A stretch of 39,264 nt of DNA from a virus. Position numbers and translations under genes: made by a program. Of the stretch, positions 1 to 6,324 are shown in pieces (position 1 is the stretch's first letter; each line of letters opens with the position of its first letter). The notes under the pieces were generated by a model that searched no databases, was not told the DNA's origin, and saw only the letters and a program-made list of their open reading frames with translations. The DNA is taken from positions 1-39,264 of the IMG/VR virus record IMGVR_UViG_3300024518_003035. One strand, given 5' to 3'.

Positions 1-1439
1 TCCTTAAAAACAGTCTCTAAAATACCTTTAGACTCTAATTCTGGGGAGGCACTTTGAATCAGTTCCATTTTATCCGTTACCTGTAACAATCCAACGGCTG
101 TTTTTTTAGTCCCTGAGTCTGTAACAGGGTCTTTAAAAATTGAAATACCTTCCCCGTTTATTTGGCACCAAGTCGCTTTCATGGCGAACCCAAAAGTATC
201 TCTAGTAACGTGCTGATAAGTAAATGAACCTATCCCAAACACAATATTGCTTGAGGCAAACCCTTTTTCTTCCAAACCAGAAAGTATTTTTTTAGCCCTT
301 TCTAGTGTGATTGAGTCACCATAAATAATCCCTACTTTTTCATTGAGAACTTTGTAACCTTGCTCGTTTGTAGTTCCACCAAACACATCCCACAAACATT
401 CAACAGCACCCTTTTCCTCTGGGGTGGTCGGTAGAAGTTCAACAGATTCAAATGAACCCTCATCTATTTGAGTATATCCACATATAATTTCTACTGGGTC
501 GCCTGAATCAGGCCTAAATACAGTCTTACCTTCTCTGGCTAATATATCTTCTTTAAGTGTTACTGTATATTCAGTGATAACCTTCCAAAAATCCCAAGTA
601 TCAGAAACTATTGAAACAATACCAGAAGGATATAATTCAGTAATCAACCTTTTGAAAGTTGCCAATTCGTCAACCTTACCCCCTGCACACATTACGCTAT
701 GCTCTGTGGCTGGCACACTAGCCCCTATCAATTCCTTTTCACAGTCTGCACCGTAATAATCTTCTAAGAAGTCAATAGCTGGAATACTATCAGTTCCACA
801 GAAACTTGTTAGATGCCCTGCACCAGATACCATTGCATCATCTAAACCAGACATTCCCCGCAAAGAGAAATCATGGCCTTGAAACATAACGAAATCTAAA
901 GGCGTTCCAGTTTTATTGGCATAATCCACTAATAGCCTTTTGTACTCATAAGCTATTGTAGCGGAGGTAATAGGCTTCCACAATAACGTTGAAAGGATGG
1001 ATTCAAGATAGTTAGTAAGCCAAAAGAATTTATTTTCTGTATTTCTTATGGTTAATACAGGGATTCCAATAGGAACCAAGGAACCTTCTTCAAGGGCTTT
1101 AATCTCTATCGGCAAATATCCTAAATCGTGTAGTTCTTCAATATGTTTTGTCTCTATTGAATCGGGGCCTAAAGAGGTGTCCATTCTTCTTTTGTAATAT
1201 TTGATAATCTCTTCTTTTGGTTTAGAGAAAAACTCTTCATTCCATAAGTCAATAAGAAAAGCTTTAATCAATCCTTGTAGCCCAAAAAATACAACCTTAC
1301 CACTTTTGTCAGGCCAATTGAATAACCTATCAGAGCGGGGGGTAAAGTTTGAGTAGACTACTTCCGTCCCTTCTGGGTACTGTCTACGATGGTCAGCTTT
1401 ATAAAAGTCTATAGCTGTACTGGGTCTTTGTTTATACAT
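1..1439 (-). CDS. nadV: Nicotinamide phosphoribosyltransferase-like protein (NAMPT/NadV family; possible Namat), C-terminus off window
   Basis: Family enzymes join nicotinamide to PRPP to make NMN. In phage NARP1 systems the homologue (Namat) instead joins nicotinamide to ADP-ribose pyrophosphate, giving NAD+ directly. About 479 codons are visible and the stop lies beyond base 1; human NAMPT is 491 aa, so only the last few residues are missing. Family landmarks are intact: DFYKADH near residue 11, GHDFSLRGM at 188-196, CGTD at 214-217, the phosphorylated-histidine motif SVPATEHS with H247, FRPDSGDP at 308-315, and a late FGIGSFTYQ...TRDTFGFAMKAT block typical of bacterial members. The ATG at 1437-1439 follows AGGAGACAAG and lies inside the last codons of the upstream Prs-like gene (8-base overlap), so the two are probably translationally coupled. 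The family is certain; the choice of substrate is not. Confidence 0.93.
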   Translation of the reverse strand, partial: MYKQRPSTAIDFYKADHRRQYPEGTEVVYSNFTPRSDRLFNWPDKSGKVVFFGLQGLIKAFLIDLWNEEFFSKPKEEIIKYYKRRMDTSLGPDSIETKHIEELHDLGYLPIEIKALEEGSLVPIGIPVLTIRNTENKFFWLTNYLESILSTLLWKPITSATIAYEYKRLLVDYANKTGTPLDFVMFQGHDFSLRGMSGLDDAMVSGAGHLTSFCGTDSIPAIDFLEDYYGADCEKELIGASVPATEHSVMCAGGKVDELATFKRLITELYPSGIVSIVSDTWDFWKVITEYTVTLKEDILAREGKTVFRPDSGDPVEIICGYTQIDEGSFESVELLPTTPEEKGAVECLWDVFGGTTNEQGYKVLNEKVGIIYGDSITLERAKKILSGLEEKGFASSNIVFGIGSFTYQHVTRDTFGFAMKATWCQINGEGISIFKDPVTDSGTKKTAVGLLQVTDKMELIQSASPELESKGILETVFK

Positions 1440-2232
1440 CTTGTCTCCTGATTGTTGTTAGTGTTGGGTGTGTTTTTGTGCAAAATGAATCTGTAGTGTA
1501 AATATGGTCTATTAATCCCTCAAATACTTCAAAGCCTTTAGAGAATATACCATGAGTCACATACAATATAACTTTTTCATATCCTTCTTTTTTAAGCTTC
1601 TTTGCTAGTTCAATAAATGTTCTACCCCCGTCACAAATATCATCAATTATTATTACACTTCCAGTAGCAAAAGCATGGTTATTGTAAACCTCAGTATTAG
1701 TTATTTGCCCAGTTTTAACGTCCCTTTCCTTTAACGCTGTAACAAATCTTTCATTTCCAATGCTGAATATTTTTTGAACTTCATGAATTTTCTTTAATGC
1801 CCCTGCGTCTGGTGAACAAACTGAATATTCTTTATCGCCTAATATTCTTTCAAGCTCAATACAGTTACCCATCAAATCACTTTGGCTCACGTTCTCTAGG
1901 TTGTCAATCAAAGCCTCTGATATCCCTGAATGAACGTCCCAAACTATCACTTTCCTAGCTCCAATATCATTGATTATCTTAGCCATTGCCTTTAGTGAGA
2001 AGGCTTCTCCAATATCACAAACTCTATCTTGTCTGGCATAAGGTAAGTAAGGTATTTCTAGTTTATTCACTTTACCCTTTAAAGCCACACTTACCATTAT
2101 AAGCTCCATTATATTATCCGAGTTCCTTAGTGTTGCCTTTATGTTTACTTCTGTTCTTTGAGGTACTTTTACTTGTATTTCACCTCCCGAAAACTTAAAG
2201 CTTTCAATTTCCTTACCGTCAATTTCTATCAT
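1432..2232 (-). CDS. prs: Ribose-phosphate pyrophosphokinase-like protein (short phage Prs; possible ADP-ribose pyrophosphate synthetase, Adps)
   Basis: Prs transfers pyrophosphate from ATP to ribose-5-phosphate. In NARP1 the homologue Adps uses ADP-ribose as acceptor. At 266 aa this is shorter than cellular Prs (about 315 aa), as expected for phage members. Visible motifs: PYARQDR at 64-70 (ATP site), DVHS at 99-102 in place of the usual D-L-H-A, SPDAG at 140-144, a lysine near 168 in the flexible-loop position, the PRPP/ribose-5-phosphate loop IIIDDICDGGRT at 194-205, and THGIFS at 226-231. ATG at 2230-2232 is preceded by AAGGAGAAGAG. It is the first gene after a 440-base structured non-coding stretch and overlaps the NAMPT-like gene by 8 bases. 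Pairing with NAMPT implies the product supplies that enzyme's co-substrate; whether this is PRPP or ADPR-pyrophosphate is open. Confidence 0.92.
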   Translation of the reverse strand: MIEIDGKEIESFKFSGGEIQVKVPQRTEVNIKATLRNSDNIMELIMVSVALKGKVNKLEIPYLPYARQDRVCDIGEAFSLKAMAKIINDIGARKVIVWDVHSGISEALIDNLENVSQSDLMGNCIELERILGDKEYSVCSPDAGALKKIHEVQKIFSIGNERFVTALKERDVKTGQITNTEVYNNHAFATGSVIIIDDICDGGRTFIELAKKLKKEGYEKVILYVTHGIFSKGFEVFEGLIDHIYTTDSFCTKTHPTLTTIRRQDV

Positions 2233-2299
2233 CTCTTCTCCTTGTGTTGTTTGTTTCTGTTATCGCTGTTCTTAACAATACTCCGCTAGATTGTGTGCA

Positions 2300-2360
2300 A
2301 ACGTACCTCTCCTAGTAGCCAGAAAGGACAAATACCCTTACTAACTACTAGAAGAGGAAC
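2300..2360 (-). promoter_or_regulatory. 13-bp stem hairpin in the prs leader
   Basis: On the minus strand, CCUCUUCUAGUAG (2357-2345) can pair with CUACUAGGAGAGG (2318-2306): 13 pairs in a row including one U-G. The 26-base loop contains a second small AAGG/CCTT stem. The 3' arm ends about 75 bases before the prs start codon. There is no U-run after it, so it is not a classical terminator. It may be an RNA-processing, stability or regulatory element of the prs-nadV message. The stem is seen directly; its role is inferred. Confidence 0.55.
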
Positions 2361-2526
2361 ATACTACTCCGCTGAGTCGCTTAGCTGTACGCCCTTACCA
2401 CCTCTCCTCCGGACTAGTGACCTCGGGAACCTGTGGCTGGCCTATATTTATCTTTTGATTACTCAAAATTGAATACAATACTTTCGGGTCACAGCACCAT
2501 TGAATTGGCCGACCTCTGTTGTACTC
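2361..2526 (-). other. Non-coding GC-richer stretch with weak hairpins upstream of prs
   Basis: No convincing ORF on either strand. The stretch is more GC-rich than its surroundings. On the minus strand it holds a small hairpin GCTAAG-CGA-CTCAGC (2374-2388 region) and a GGTC...GACC stem enclosing CCA...TGG (2484-2513 region). A 9-base AGCGGAGTA sequence occurs twice around the 13-bp hairpin (near 2370 and 2280). No tRNA cloverleaf or recognisable sigma70 promoter was found. Together with its neighbours it gives a roughly 440-base gene-free stretch that looks like structured RNA. Confidence 0.35.
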
Positions 2527-2653
2527 TTATAATTTCGAGTGGGAATTTCTGAAAAGACCAACTCTACCGAAAAGTACCCCCCTAGAGTCTGGCGACCTGT
2601 CGGGGGATGAAGTCTTTTCAGTTACCTTTAATCTAACCCCATTCACTCTATAA
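2527..2653 (-). ncRNA. Predicted structured RNA with nested stems and a possible H-type pseudoknot
   Basis: Read on the minus strand, a series of exact complementary segments nest inside each other: TTATA (2653-2649) with TATAA (2531-2527); GAGTG (2648-2644) with CACTC (2541-2537); a 10-bp stem CTGAAAAGAC (2621-2612) with GTCTTTTCAG (2558-2549); and CCCCC (2606-2602) with GGGGG (2582-2578). ACTCT in the inner hairpin loop (2588-2584) matches AGAGT downstream (2565-2561), which would make an H-type pseudoknot. It begins 23 bases after the stop of the preceding small gene and lies in the leader of prs-nadV. It matches no riboswitch class I can recognise. Complementarity is directly visible; folding and function are inferred. 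Confidence 0.5.
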
Positions 2654-2675
2654 TGCAAGTGAAAAGATGGGTTAA

Positions 2676-2876
2676 TTACGAATGATAGATTTTCCAGTAA
2701 ATACGCTTTTTCCAAAACTGCCACCATTTACGCCTAGTCGCTGTCATGGTGCAACCTTCCCCAAATTTTATTTTATGGTCGCCCTGTGAAACGGTTATAG
2801 TCTCCCCAGAGGTGTTTTTCACCAAAAAACCTAAACCATTTTCAGGTGTTGGCAAGGTTAAATGCAAATCACTCAT
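2676..2876 (-). CDS. Small protein of unknown function (66 aa), tryptophan-rich basic C-terminus
   Basis: ATG follows AAAGAGGAATTAACAAG, a good ribosome-binding site. The first 45 residues look like a small beta-rich domain; the last 18 are basic and aromatic (RRKWWQFWKKR near residue 48-58), which could bind membrane or nucleic acid. It is the last ordinary gene before the structured leader of the Prs/NAMPT pair. A second same-strand reading frame at 2527-2727 overlaps its 3' end but lies in the structured RNA and has no RBS. No family recognised. Confidence 0.7.
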   Translation of the reverse strand: MSDLHLTLPTPENGLGFLVKNTSGETITVSQGDHKIKFGEGCTMTATRRKWWQFWKKRIYWKIYHS

Positions 2877-2998
2877 CTTGTTAATTCCTCTTTATCCAAT
2901 TGTTAAATAATCTTTACTCATCAAATAAGTAAGTCATTAGGTTATAGTGTGTTATGTGGGGTAGGTGTATAATACGTTATTCCGGTTTGTTAATAAGA

Positions 2999-3244
2999 TT
3001 AGGTGTAATTTTCTAAAGGAGCTTGCTTAAACCATTTTTTCATTGCCACCTCTAGATTCCATCTATCACTATAACCAATAGGAGTATCGTGTTCATTTAT
3101 GAATAAATGTATCACAGATAACACCCTAGAATTTCCGTAGCAAGAAAGCTCTAAATTTTCTTTTTTTATTGCAGAATCGGCAAAGCTAACCCAAGTTAAA
3201 GGATTTTTTTTCATGTCCTTTATTATATCATCAACTACTCTCAT
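2999..3244 (-). CDS. Hypothetical protein, 81 aa
   Basis: The ATG overlaps the stop of the preceding 47-aa gene as ATGA (3244-3241), with GAAGGGGGAT just upstream as ribosome-binding site, so translation is probably coupled. The protein is globular with an even residue mix, one tryptophan-rich segment near the C-terminus (AMKKWFKQAP) and no membrane segment. It is followed by about 120 gene-free bases. No family recognised. Confidence 0.7.
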   Translation of the reverse strand: MRVVDDIIKDMKKNPLTWVSFADSAIKKENLELSCYGNSRVLSVIHLFINEHDTPIGYSDRWNLEVAMKKWFKQAPLENYT

Positions 3245-3384
3245 TCCATCCCCCTTCTAGTGCTACCGTCTAATATGCGCTCATCTTCAAGCTGGGGCCT
3301 GTTCTGGGTGTTTCTCTCTACTTCCTGTAGAAAGTCATCATGGTCTATTAGGTCGTTTAAATAAGCGTCTATGTCAAATTTCAT
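3241..3384 (-). CDS. Small hypothetical acidic protein, 47 aa
   Basis: A short frame beginning MKFDIDAYLNDLIDHDDF and ending RRGME, rich in Asp/Glu. Its ATG overlaps the upstream gene's stop (ATGA at 3384-3381), and its own stop overlaps the next start (ATGA at 3244-3241). Being locked in a chain of 4-base overlaps, with an AAGGAGACAC site upstream of its ATG, is the main evidence that it is real. Function unknown. Confidence 0.6.
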   Translation of the reverse strand: MKFDIDAYLNDLIDHDDFLQEVERNTQNRPQLEDERILDGSTRRGME

Positions 3385-3581
3385 AGTGTCTCCTTGTTTA
3401 GCTTCTTGACTTCTATATCTACAATTGGCTCTATTACAGCTAGAACAGTCTCAATTGCTTCAATGCTAAAGTTCTCTTCATTAATCTCTTCGCATTGTGT
3501 TCTTATTTTTTCCAGAAAATCAAAAGAATATTTCCAACCGCATCTAGATTCGTAATCGTTTGCCTTTTTTAAACTTTCCAT
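3381..3581 (-). CDS. Hypothetical helical protein, 66 aa
   Basis: ATG is preceded by GCACAGGAGGATGAT, a full AGGAGG site. The sequence is mostly helical and charged (IRTQCEEINEEN, VKKLNKETL), with no membrane segment or cysteine motif. It overlaps the 47-aa gene by 4 bases and follows two tiny membrane-protein genes. Function unknown. Confidence 0.65.
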   Translation of the reverse strand: MESLKKANDYESRCGWKYSFDFLEKIRTQCEEINEENFSIEAIETVLAVIEPIVDIEVKKLNKETL

Positions 3582-3582
3582 A

Positions 3583-3675
3583 TCATCCTCCTGTGCATTT
3601 AACGATTAAATATACCCCACAAAACCCCAATAGGGATAGTAGGGCGTTTAGAGTCCATTGAATGTAAGGTGTCAT
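3583..3675 (-). CDS. Tiny single-pass membrane protein, 30 aa
   Basis: Reads MTPYIQWTLNALLSLLGFCG... with one hydrophobic helix over about residues 8-26 and a short polar end. The start overlaps the previous stop as ATGA (3675-3672). Its 3' end carries the AGGAGG site of the next gene. Tiny one-helix proteins are common in phages (holin accessory, superinfection exclusion, defence inhibitors), but none is recognised here. Small size is the main reason for doubt. Confidence 0.45.
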   Translation of the reverse strand: MTPYIQWTLNALLSLLGFCGVYLIVKCTGG

Positions 3676-3821
3676 TGTGCTTTCCTAATTGTTAAAACTG
3701 GAATAAAAAGAAACCACCACGTTGATATTTGGAGTAATACCCCTTCTCCAGCGTTACCACCATTTTTTAAAGTAACTAAATCACGCCTTTTCTGAAATTT
3801 TACCGTTCTTCTAATTATCAT
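3672..3821 (-). CDS. Small membrane-anchored protein, 49 aa
   Basis: Starts MIIRRTVKFQKRRD with a strongly basic N-terminus, a Gly/Asn linker, then a hydrophobic aromatic segment (STWWFLFIPVLTI near 33-45). ATG follows GGAGAGACG. It overlaps the next tiny membrane protein by 4 bases, so the two may act together. The positive N-terminus predicts an N-in topology. Function unknown. Confidence 0.45.
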   Translation of the reverse strand: MIIRRTVKFQKRRDLVTLKNGGNAGEGVLLQISTWWFLFIPVLTIRKAQ

Positions 3822-3834
3822 CGTCTCTCCTTAG

Positions 3835-4191
3835 TTAATTATCCTTAAATTCATTCGGCAAACACAGATAAAGCTCTAGCTCTACACTGGCAAACCGCCT
3901 TATATCTTCGTGATAAACTTCTCTCTCTTTAGCTGTCAATTTCTCGGTACTCCTAACCCTCTTGCTTTTTCCGTCATCTACTAAAAGAAACCGATAAGCC
4001 ATTTTTTCGTGTACCTCTTGGTCTGAATAGCCTGTGTAATCGGCTATTTCCTTGATTAAGCACTTCCAATAATATCTTCGTTGTTTACCGTTCTGGCTGT
4101 TGTCCCAAAGCTTTAAATCAAAAATACCACAGACTTGGGTTTGCTCAAATGGCCAGAGTATGTGACCTTTCTCAATTTTTACTTTAGCCAT
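3835..4191 (-). CDS. NinB-like phage recombination-associated protein (putative), 118 aa
   Basis: The C-terminal half has the pattern Y-T-G-Y-S...E...M...F, then RSTEKLTAKEREVY, an IRRFAS helix and a YLCLPNE end. This resembles NinB/Orf-like mediators, which bind single-stranded DNA and help load recombinases. ATG follows the previous stop directly (TAAATG). It sits downstream of Gp157 and a Sak4-like ATPase, which fits a recombination module. Assignment is by remembered motif pattern only; a generic hypothetical protein is the alternative. Confidence 0.5.
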   Translation of the reverse strand: MAKVKIEKGHILWPFEQTQVCGIFDLKLWDNSQNGKQRRYYWKCLIKEIADYTGYSDQEVHEKMAYRFLLVDDGKSKRVRSTEKLTAKEREVYHEDIRRFASVELELYLCLPNEFKDN

Positions 4192-4377
4192 TTAAAGTTC
4201 ACAAATAAAAGTTAATGGTGTCATGGATACGTGGTCATAAAGTAATTCATAATGTTTTAAAGCTTTTTTGCCAATCCAACACCAATAAACATTATCATCA
4301 GCCACGCAATCAATAAGGGCTATCTTTCCATTTCCTAAGTATTGAACTATATCGCCTTTTTTATAACGTGCTTTCAT
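4192..4377 (-). CDS. Hypothetical small beta-rich protein, 61 aa
   Basis: I chose the ATG at 4375-4377 because AAAGGAGATGAT lies at ideal distance. A longer in-frame start at 4422 has no such site and adds an unlikely leader. The start MKARYKKGDIVQYLGNGK resembles small SH3-like barrels (KKGDIV followed by a short turn), as in many phage proteins of unknown role. It ends immediately before the ATG of the NinB-like gene. Confidence 0.65.
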   Translation of the reverse strand: MKARYKKGDIVQYLGNGKIALIDCVADDNVYWCWIGKKALKHYELLYDHVSMTPLTFICEL

Positions 4378-4473
4378 ATCATCTCCTTTAAAGTTTAATG
4401 CGGTGGGTTGCCAAGGAATCAAATGAGGTTGAACTCAATTAGACCTACCCACCACACTTAAATTATCTACCGC

Positions 4474-4974
4474 CTATTTAATTTGAAGGTTAAGATTTTC
4501 TGATAAAGAAACGCAATCAATCTTCTCGCCACTTTTAAGAGCTTCTTTTAAATGCACCTTATCTGCTGCGATTGTTACTTTTTCCGTTCTATATTGGGCT
4601 GGTAACGCTTCGGGTTCACAAGAAACTAGAACAGATACAGATTTTCGCCAACTCAATGCAGACTTAGAATCAGATAGTTTTTTGCCCTTTTCTAGCCCTG
4701 CATCAATATAAAACTTTAGTCTCTCCGCCTTGTTTTCAATAGCTTTCTTTCTAGCTGTCAATGATTTAACTTCTTCTGCAATAGCCTTACTATCAGAGAT
4801 AAGATTTTTATACCAAGAAGCCACGCCTAACAATTTCTGTTCCTTCTCAATATTCAACTCATCAAGGATAGAATCAAAAGGGCAATCTGTAATATCCCCT
4901 TCATGCTCCATTGCCCAAGTCTCAATCTCACCTTCTGCTAATGCTATTTCTTCATTTAATTCATATAGTTTCAT
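4474..4974 (-). CDS. Siphovirus Gp157-family protein
   Basis: This 166-aa protein has the Gp157 layout: N-terminal MKLYEL followed by a helical stretch with repeated E/D, a central coiled coil (AIAEEVKSLTARKKAIENKAERLK, residues about 64-87), and a C-terminal WRKS...V...LP..Y..E pattern ending in a K-x-LK-x-G segment. Gp157 proteins are usually linked to phage recombination genes and to resistance against superinfection, with no settled biochemistry. Its ATG overlaps the ATPase stop (ATGA at 4974-4971), supporting joint function. Confidence 0.85.
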   Translation of the reverse strand: MKLYELNEEIALAEGEIETWAMEHEGDITDCPFDSILDELNIEKEQKLLGVASWYKNLISDSKAIAEEVKSLTARKKAIENKAERLKFYIDAGLEKGKKLSDSKSALSWRKSVSVLVSCEPEALPAQYRTEKVTIAADKVHLKEALKSGEKIDCVSLSENLNLQIK

Positions 4975-5714
4975 TTTTTATCCTCGGTTGTTGGTGGGTT
5001 TAATTTTAAATCATCTTCTGTAAGACCTTCCTCTTCTGGTATAATCTCAGGTTCAGGAGTTGGGCTTTCATACTCTTGAACCTGAGATAGCACAGTATTT
5101 AAATCATTCTCTATTAAAGTATCTTGAAATAGTCCCATTGGGCTTTTAACAGTGTTATTACCGTTGTTATGGGTTAGGAAGTAATATTGCCCATCTTTAA
5201 CAACAGTCTGTAAAACCATCGTAAACAAGCCCTCAAGAGTGATTGTCTGGTCTAACATCTTTCCAATGGTTTTACATTTTACTTTTCCTGCGTCCGTCTC
5301 TTCTGAATGACTAAAAAACACTATGTTTAAATCATCCCTAAGCTCGTTACAGGTATTTATAACACTCCAAGCGTTTGAGGCTATTTGAGTAAATTTAGTG
5401 AAACCCGCCTCCATAGCTCGCTTCATATACTCATTAGCCATTAAATACTGAAAGTCATCAATGATAATGGTGGTTATTTCCGGCCTATCACTTGATATTT
5501 TCTTTAAGGCTTTGATAATGAAAGTAGCATTATCGCTTACAAAAAGGTTTGCGGGGCCAGCGTCATTCTCTAAATGAAATACTTTTTTCCATTTCGGAAA
5601 GGGTAGCGGTTTTGTGATAATCTGAATCAAAAAAGTAGACTCAGATTTCATATTTCTAAGACTACAACTTTTTCCTGTTCCTGATTCGCCTATTATTAAT
5701 GTTGGATTACTCAT
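4971..5714 (-). CDS. Sak4-like RecA-fold ATPase
   Basis: This 247-aa protein has a Walker A GESGTGKS at 9-16 and a Walker B IIIDDFQ at 83-89, followed by NTCNELRDDLNIVFFSH, the usual third strand with a polar sensor, and HSEETDAGKVKCKTIGKMLD as in phage AAA_24/Sak4 ATPases. Sak4 proteins are single-strand annealing recombinases that work with SSB. The last 45 residues are acidic and proline-rich, a likely partner-binding tail. It lies between a 65-aa acidic gene and Gp157 with 4-base overlaps on both sides. Confidence 0.85.
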   Translation of the reverse strand: MSNPTLIIGESGTGKSCSLRNMKSESTFLIQIITKPLPFPKWKKVFHLENDAGPANLFVSDNATFIIKALKKISSDRPEITTIIIDDFQYLMANEYMKRAMEAGFTKFTQIASNAWSVINTCNELRDDLNIVFFSHSEETDAGKVKCKTIGKMLDQTITLEGLFTMVLQTVVKDGQYYFLTHNNGNNTVKSPMGLFQDTLIENDLNTVLSQVQEYESPTPEPEIIPEEEGLTEDDLKLNPPTTEDKK

Positions 5715-5908
5715 GATTCACTCCATTTTTTAAATACGTCTCTAATGTGCTCTTCAAGTCCGTCATCTTCAAAGAAGGTTAAATTGTCGAATTTTCTAGT
5801 AATATCAATTCCACTTACTGAAATACTTTCAATCTGGTATCTCTCACCAGATTCGTCACCACTTGCGAAAACTCTAACGTCTAACTCCATATCAATATCG
5901 TATTTCAT
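5711..5908 (-). CDS. Hypothetical acidic protein, 65 aa
   Basis: Begins MKYDIDMELDVRVFASG, with alternating hydrophobic and charged residues suggesting a small beta sheet, then a helical end (EEHIRDVFKKW). Its start and stop both lie in 4-base overlaps with neighbours, so it is translated as part of the Sak4 operon. A partner of the ATPase or an SSB-type protein are guesses; no family recognised. Confidence 0.7.
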   Translation of the reverse strand: MKYDIDMELDVRVFASGDESGERYQIESISVSGIDITRKFDNLTFFEDDGLEEHIRDVFKKWSES

Positions 5909-6075
5909 TTTTGCCCCTTAACTGGTACGTTTCTCTTAATATCAGAATGGTCTACAGTCTCACCAAACATTCTCATTGCTATAAAATCATTGTGGATTTT
6001 GACCATCTCGATTTTGAATAATTCAGCTCTGATTTCAGCTTGTATCTTTTCGGGTAATTCTAGTGTATCAATCAT
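5905..6075 (-). CDS. Small helical protein, 56 aa
   Basis: Frame MIDTLELPEKIQAEIRAELF...VPVKGQK, mostly amphipathic helix followed by a short tail. ATG overlaps the upstream stop (ATGA at 6075-6072) after a TAAGGAGACAAA site, and its stop overlaps the next start. Second gene of the leftward early operon. Function unknown. Confidence 0.6.
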   Translation of the reverse strand: MIDTLELPEKIQAEIRAELFKIEMVKIHNDFIAMRMFGETVDHSDIKRNVPVKGQK

Positions 6076-6215
6076 TTTGTCTCCTTAAGTAATAACTCTA
6101 ATCCCATATCTATCACTGTACCCCTGCTAATCGTATCAAGAGATTTCTTATTCAGCCTGTCATAAGCTCTCATAAGCTTCTTGTCTGTTGTGTCTTTGAT
6201 TTTCACTTGTTTCAT
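6072..6215 (-). CDS. Small ribbon-helix-helix-like protein, first gene of the leftward operon (putative regulator)
   Basis: I start this at the ATG 6213-6215 (47 aa), preceded by GAAGGACAACAA. A longer frame from 6257 would begin upstream of the likely transcription start. The sequence has a short strand (KQVKIKDTT), a helix, then SRGTVIDMGLELLLKE, which resembles the second helix of Arc/CopG ribbon-helix-helix proteins. Such proteins often repress their own promoter, and this is the first gene after the promoter at 6245-6274. The fold call rests on a short match. Confidence 0.5.
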   Translation of the reverse strand: MKQVKIKDTTDKKLMRAYDRLNKKSLDTISRGTVIDMGLELLLKETK

Positions 6216-6244
6216 TTGTTGTCCTTCATTTTGTGGTATACTAG

Positions 6245-6274
6245 ATAATATACTCAAAGTAACCTAGAAGTCAA
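6245..6274 (-). promoter_or_regulatory. Sigma70-type promoter for the leftward early operon
   Basis: On the minus strand TTGACT (6274-6269) is followed after 16 bases by TATATT (6252-6247), or after 18 by TATTAT. The spacer carries TACTTTGAGTA, an imperfect inverted repeat that recurs at the same distance from the -35 box in the promoter at 38348-38376. It lies between an intrinsic terminator and the first gene of the operon. GTATACC follows the -10 region. Strong candidate for an early, regulated promoter. Confidence 0.7.
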
Positions 6275-6324
6275 CTATTATTTTACTTATAACGAAAATA
6301 ATTTGGAAACCCTTAATTTTGGGC

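Noticed and set aside
574-756. Plus-strand reading frames opposite the NAMPT-like gene and other minus-strand genes (for example 7807-8451, 10724-11107, 12698-13534, 20525-20929)
   Set aside because: All lie opposite clearly coding minus-strand genes, have no RBS pattern, and show no protein-like features; they are shadow frames.
2361-2460. tRNA or self-cleaving ribozyme in the GC-rich non-coding stretch
   Set aside because: No acceptor stem plus T-arm with G-T-T-C-R-A, and no hammerhead core, can be laid on either strand.
2527-2727. 66-aa minus-strand frame overlapping the 3' end of the small gene at 2676-2876
   Set aside because: It has no good RBS, overlaps a real gene, and runs through the nested-stem RNA, whose symmetry explains its composition.
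6216-6257. N-terminal extension of the RHH-like protein from the ATG at 6257
   Set aside because: It would start beside the -10 box, before any expected transcript, and the inner ATG has the better ribosome site.
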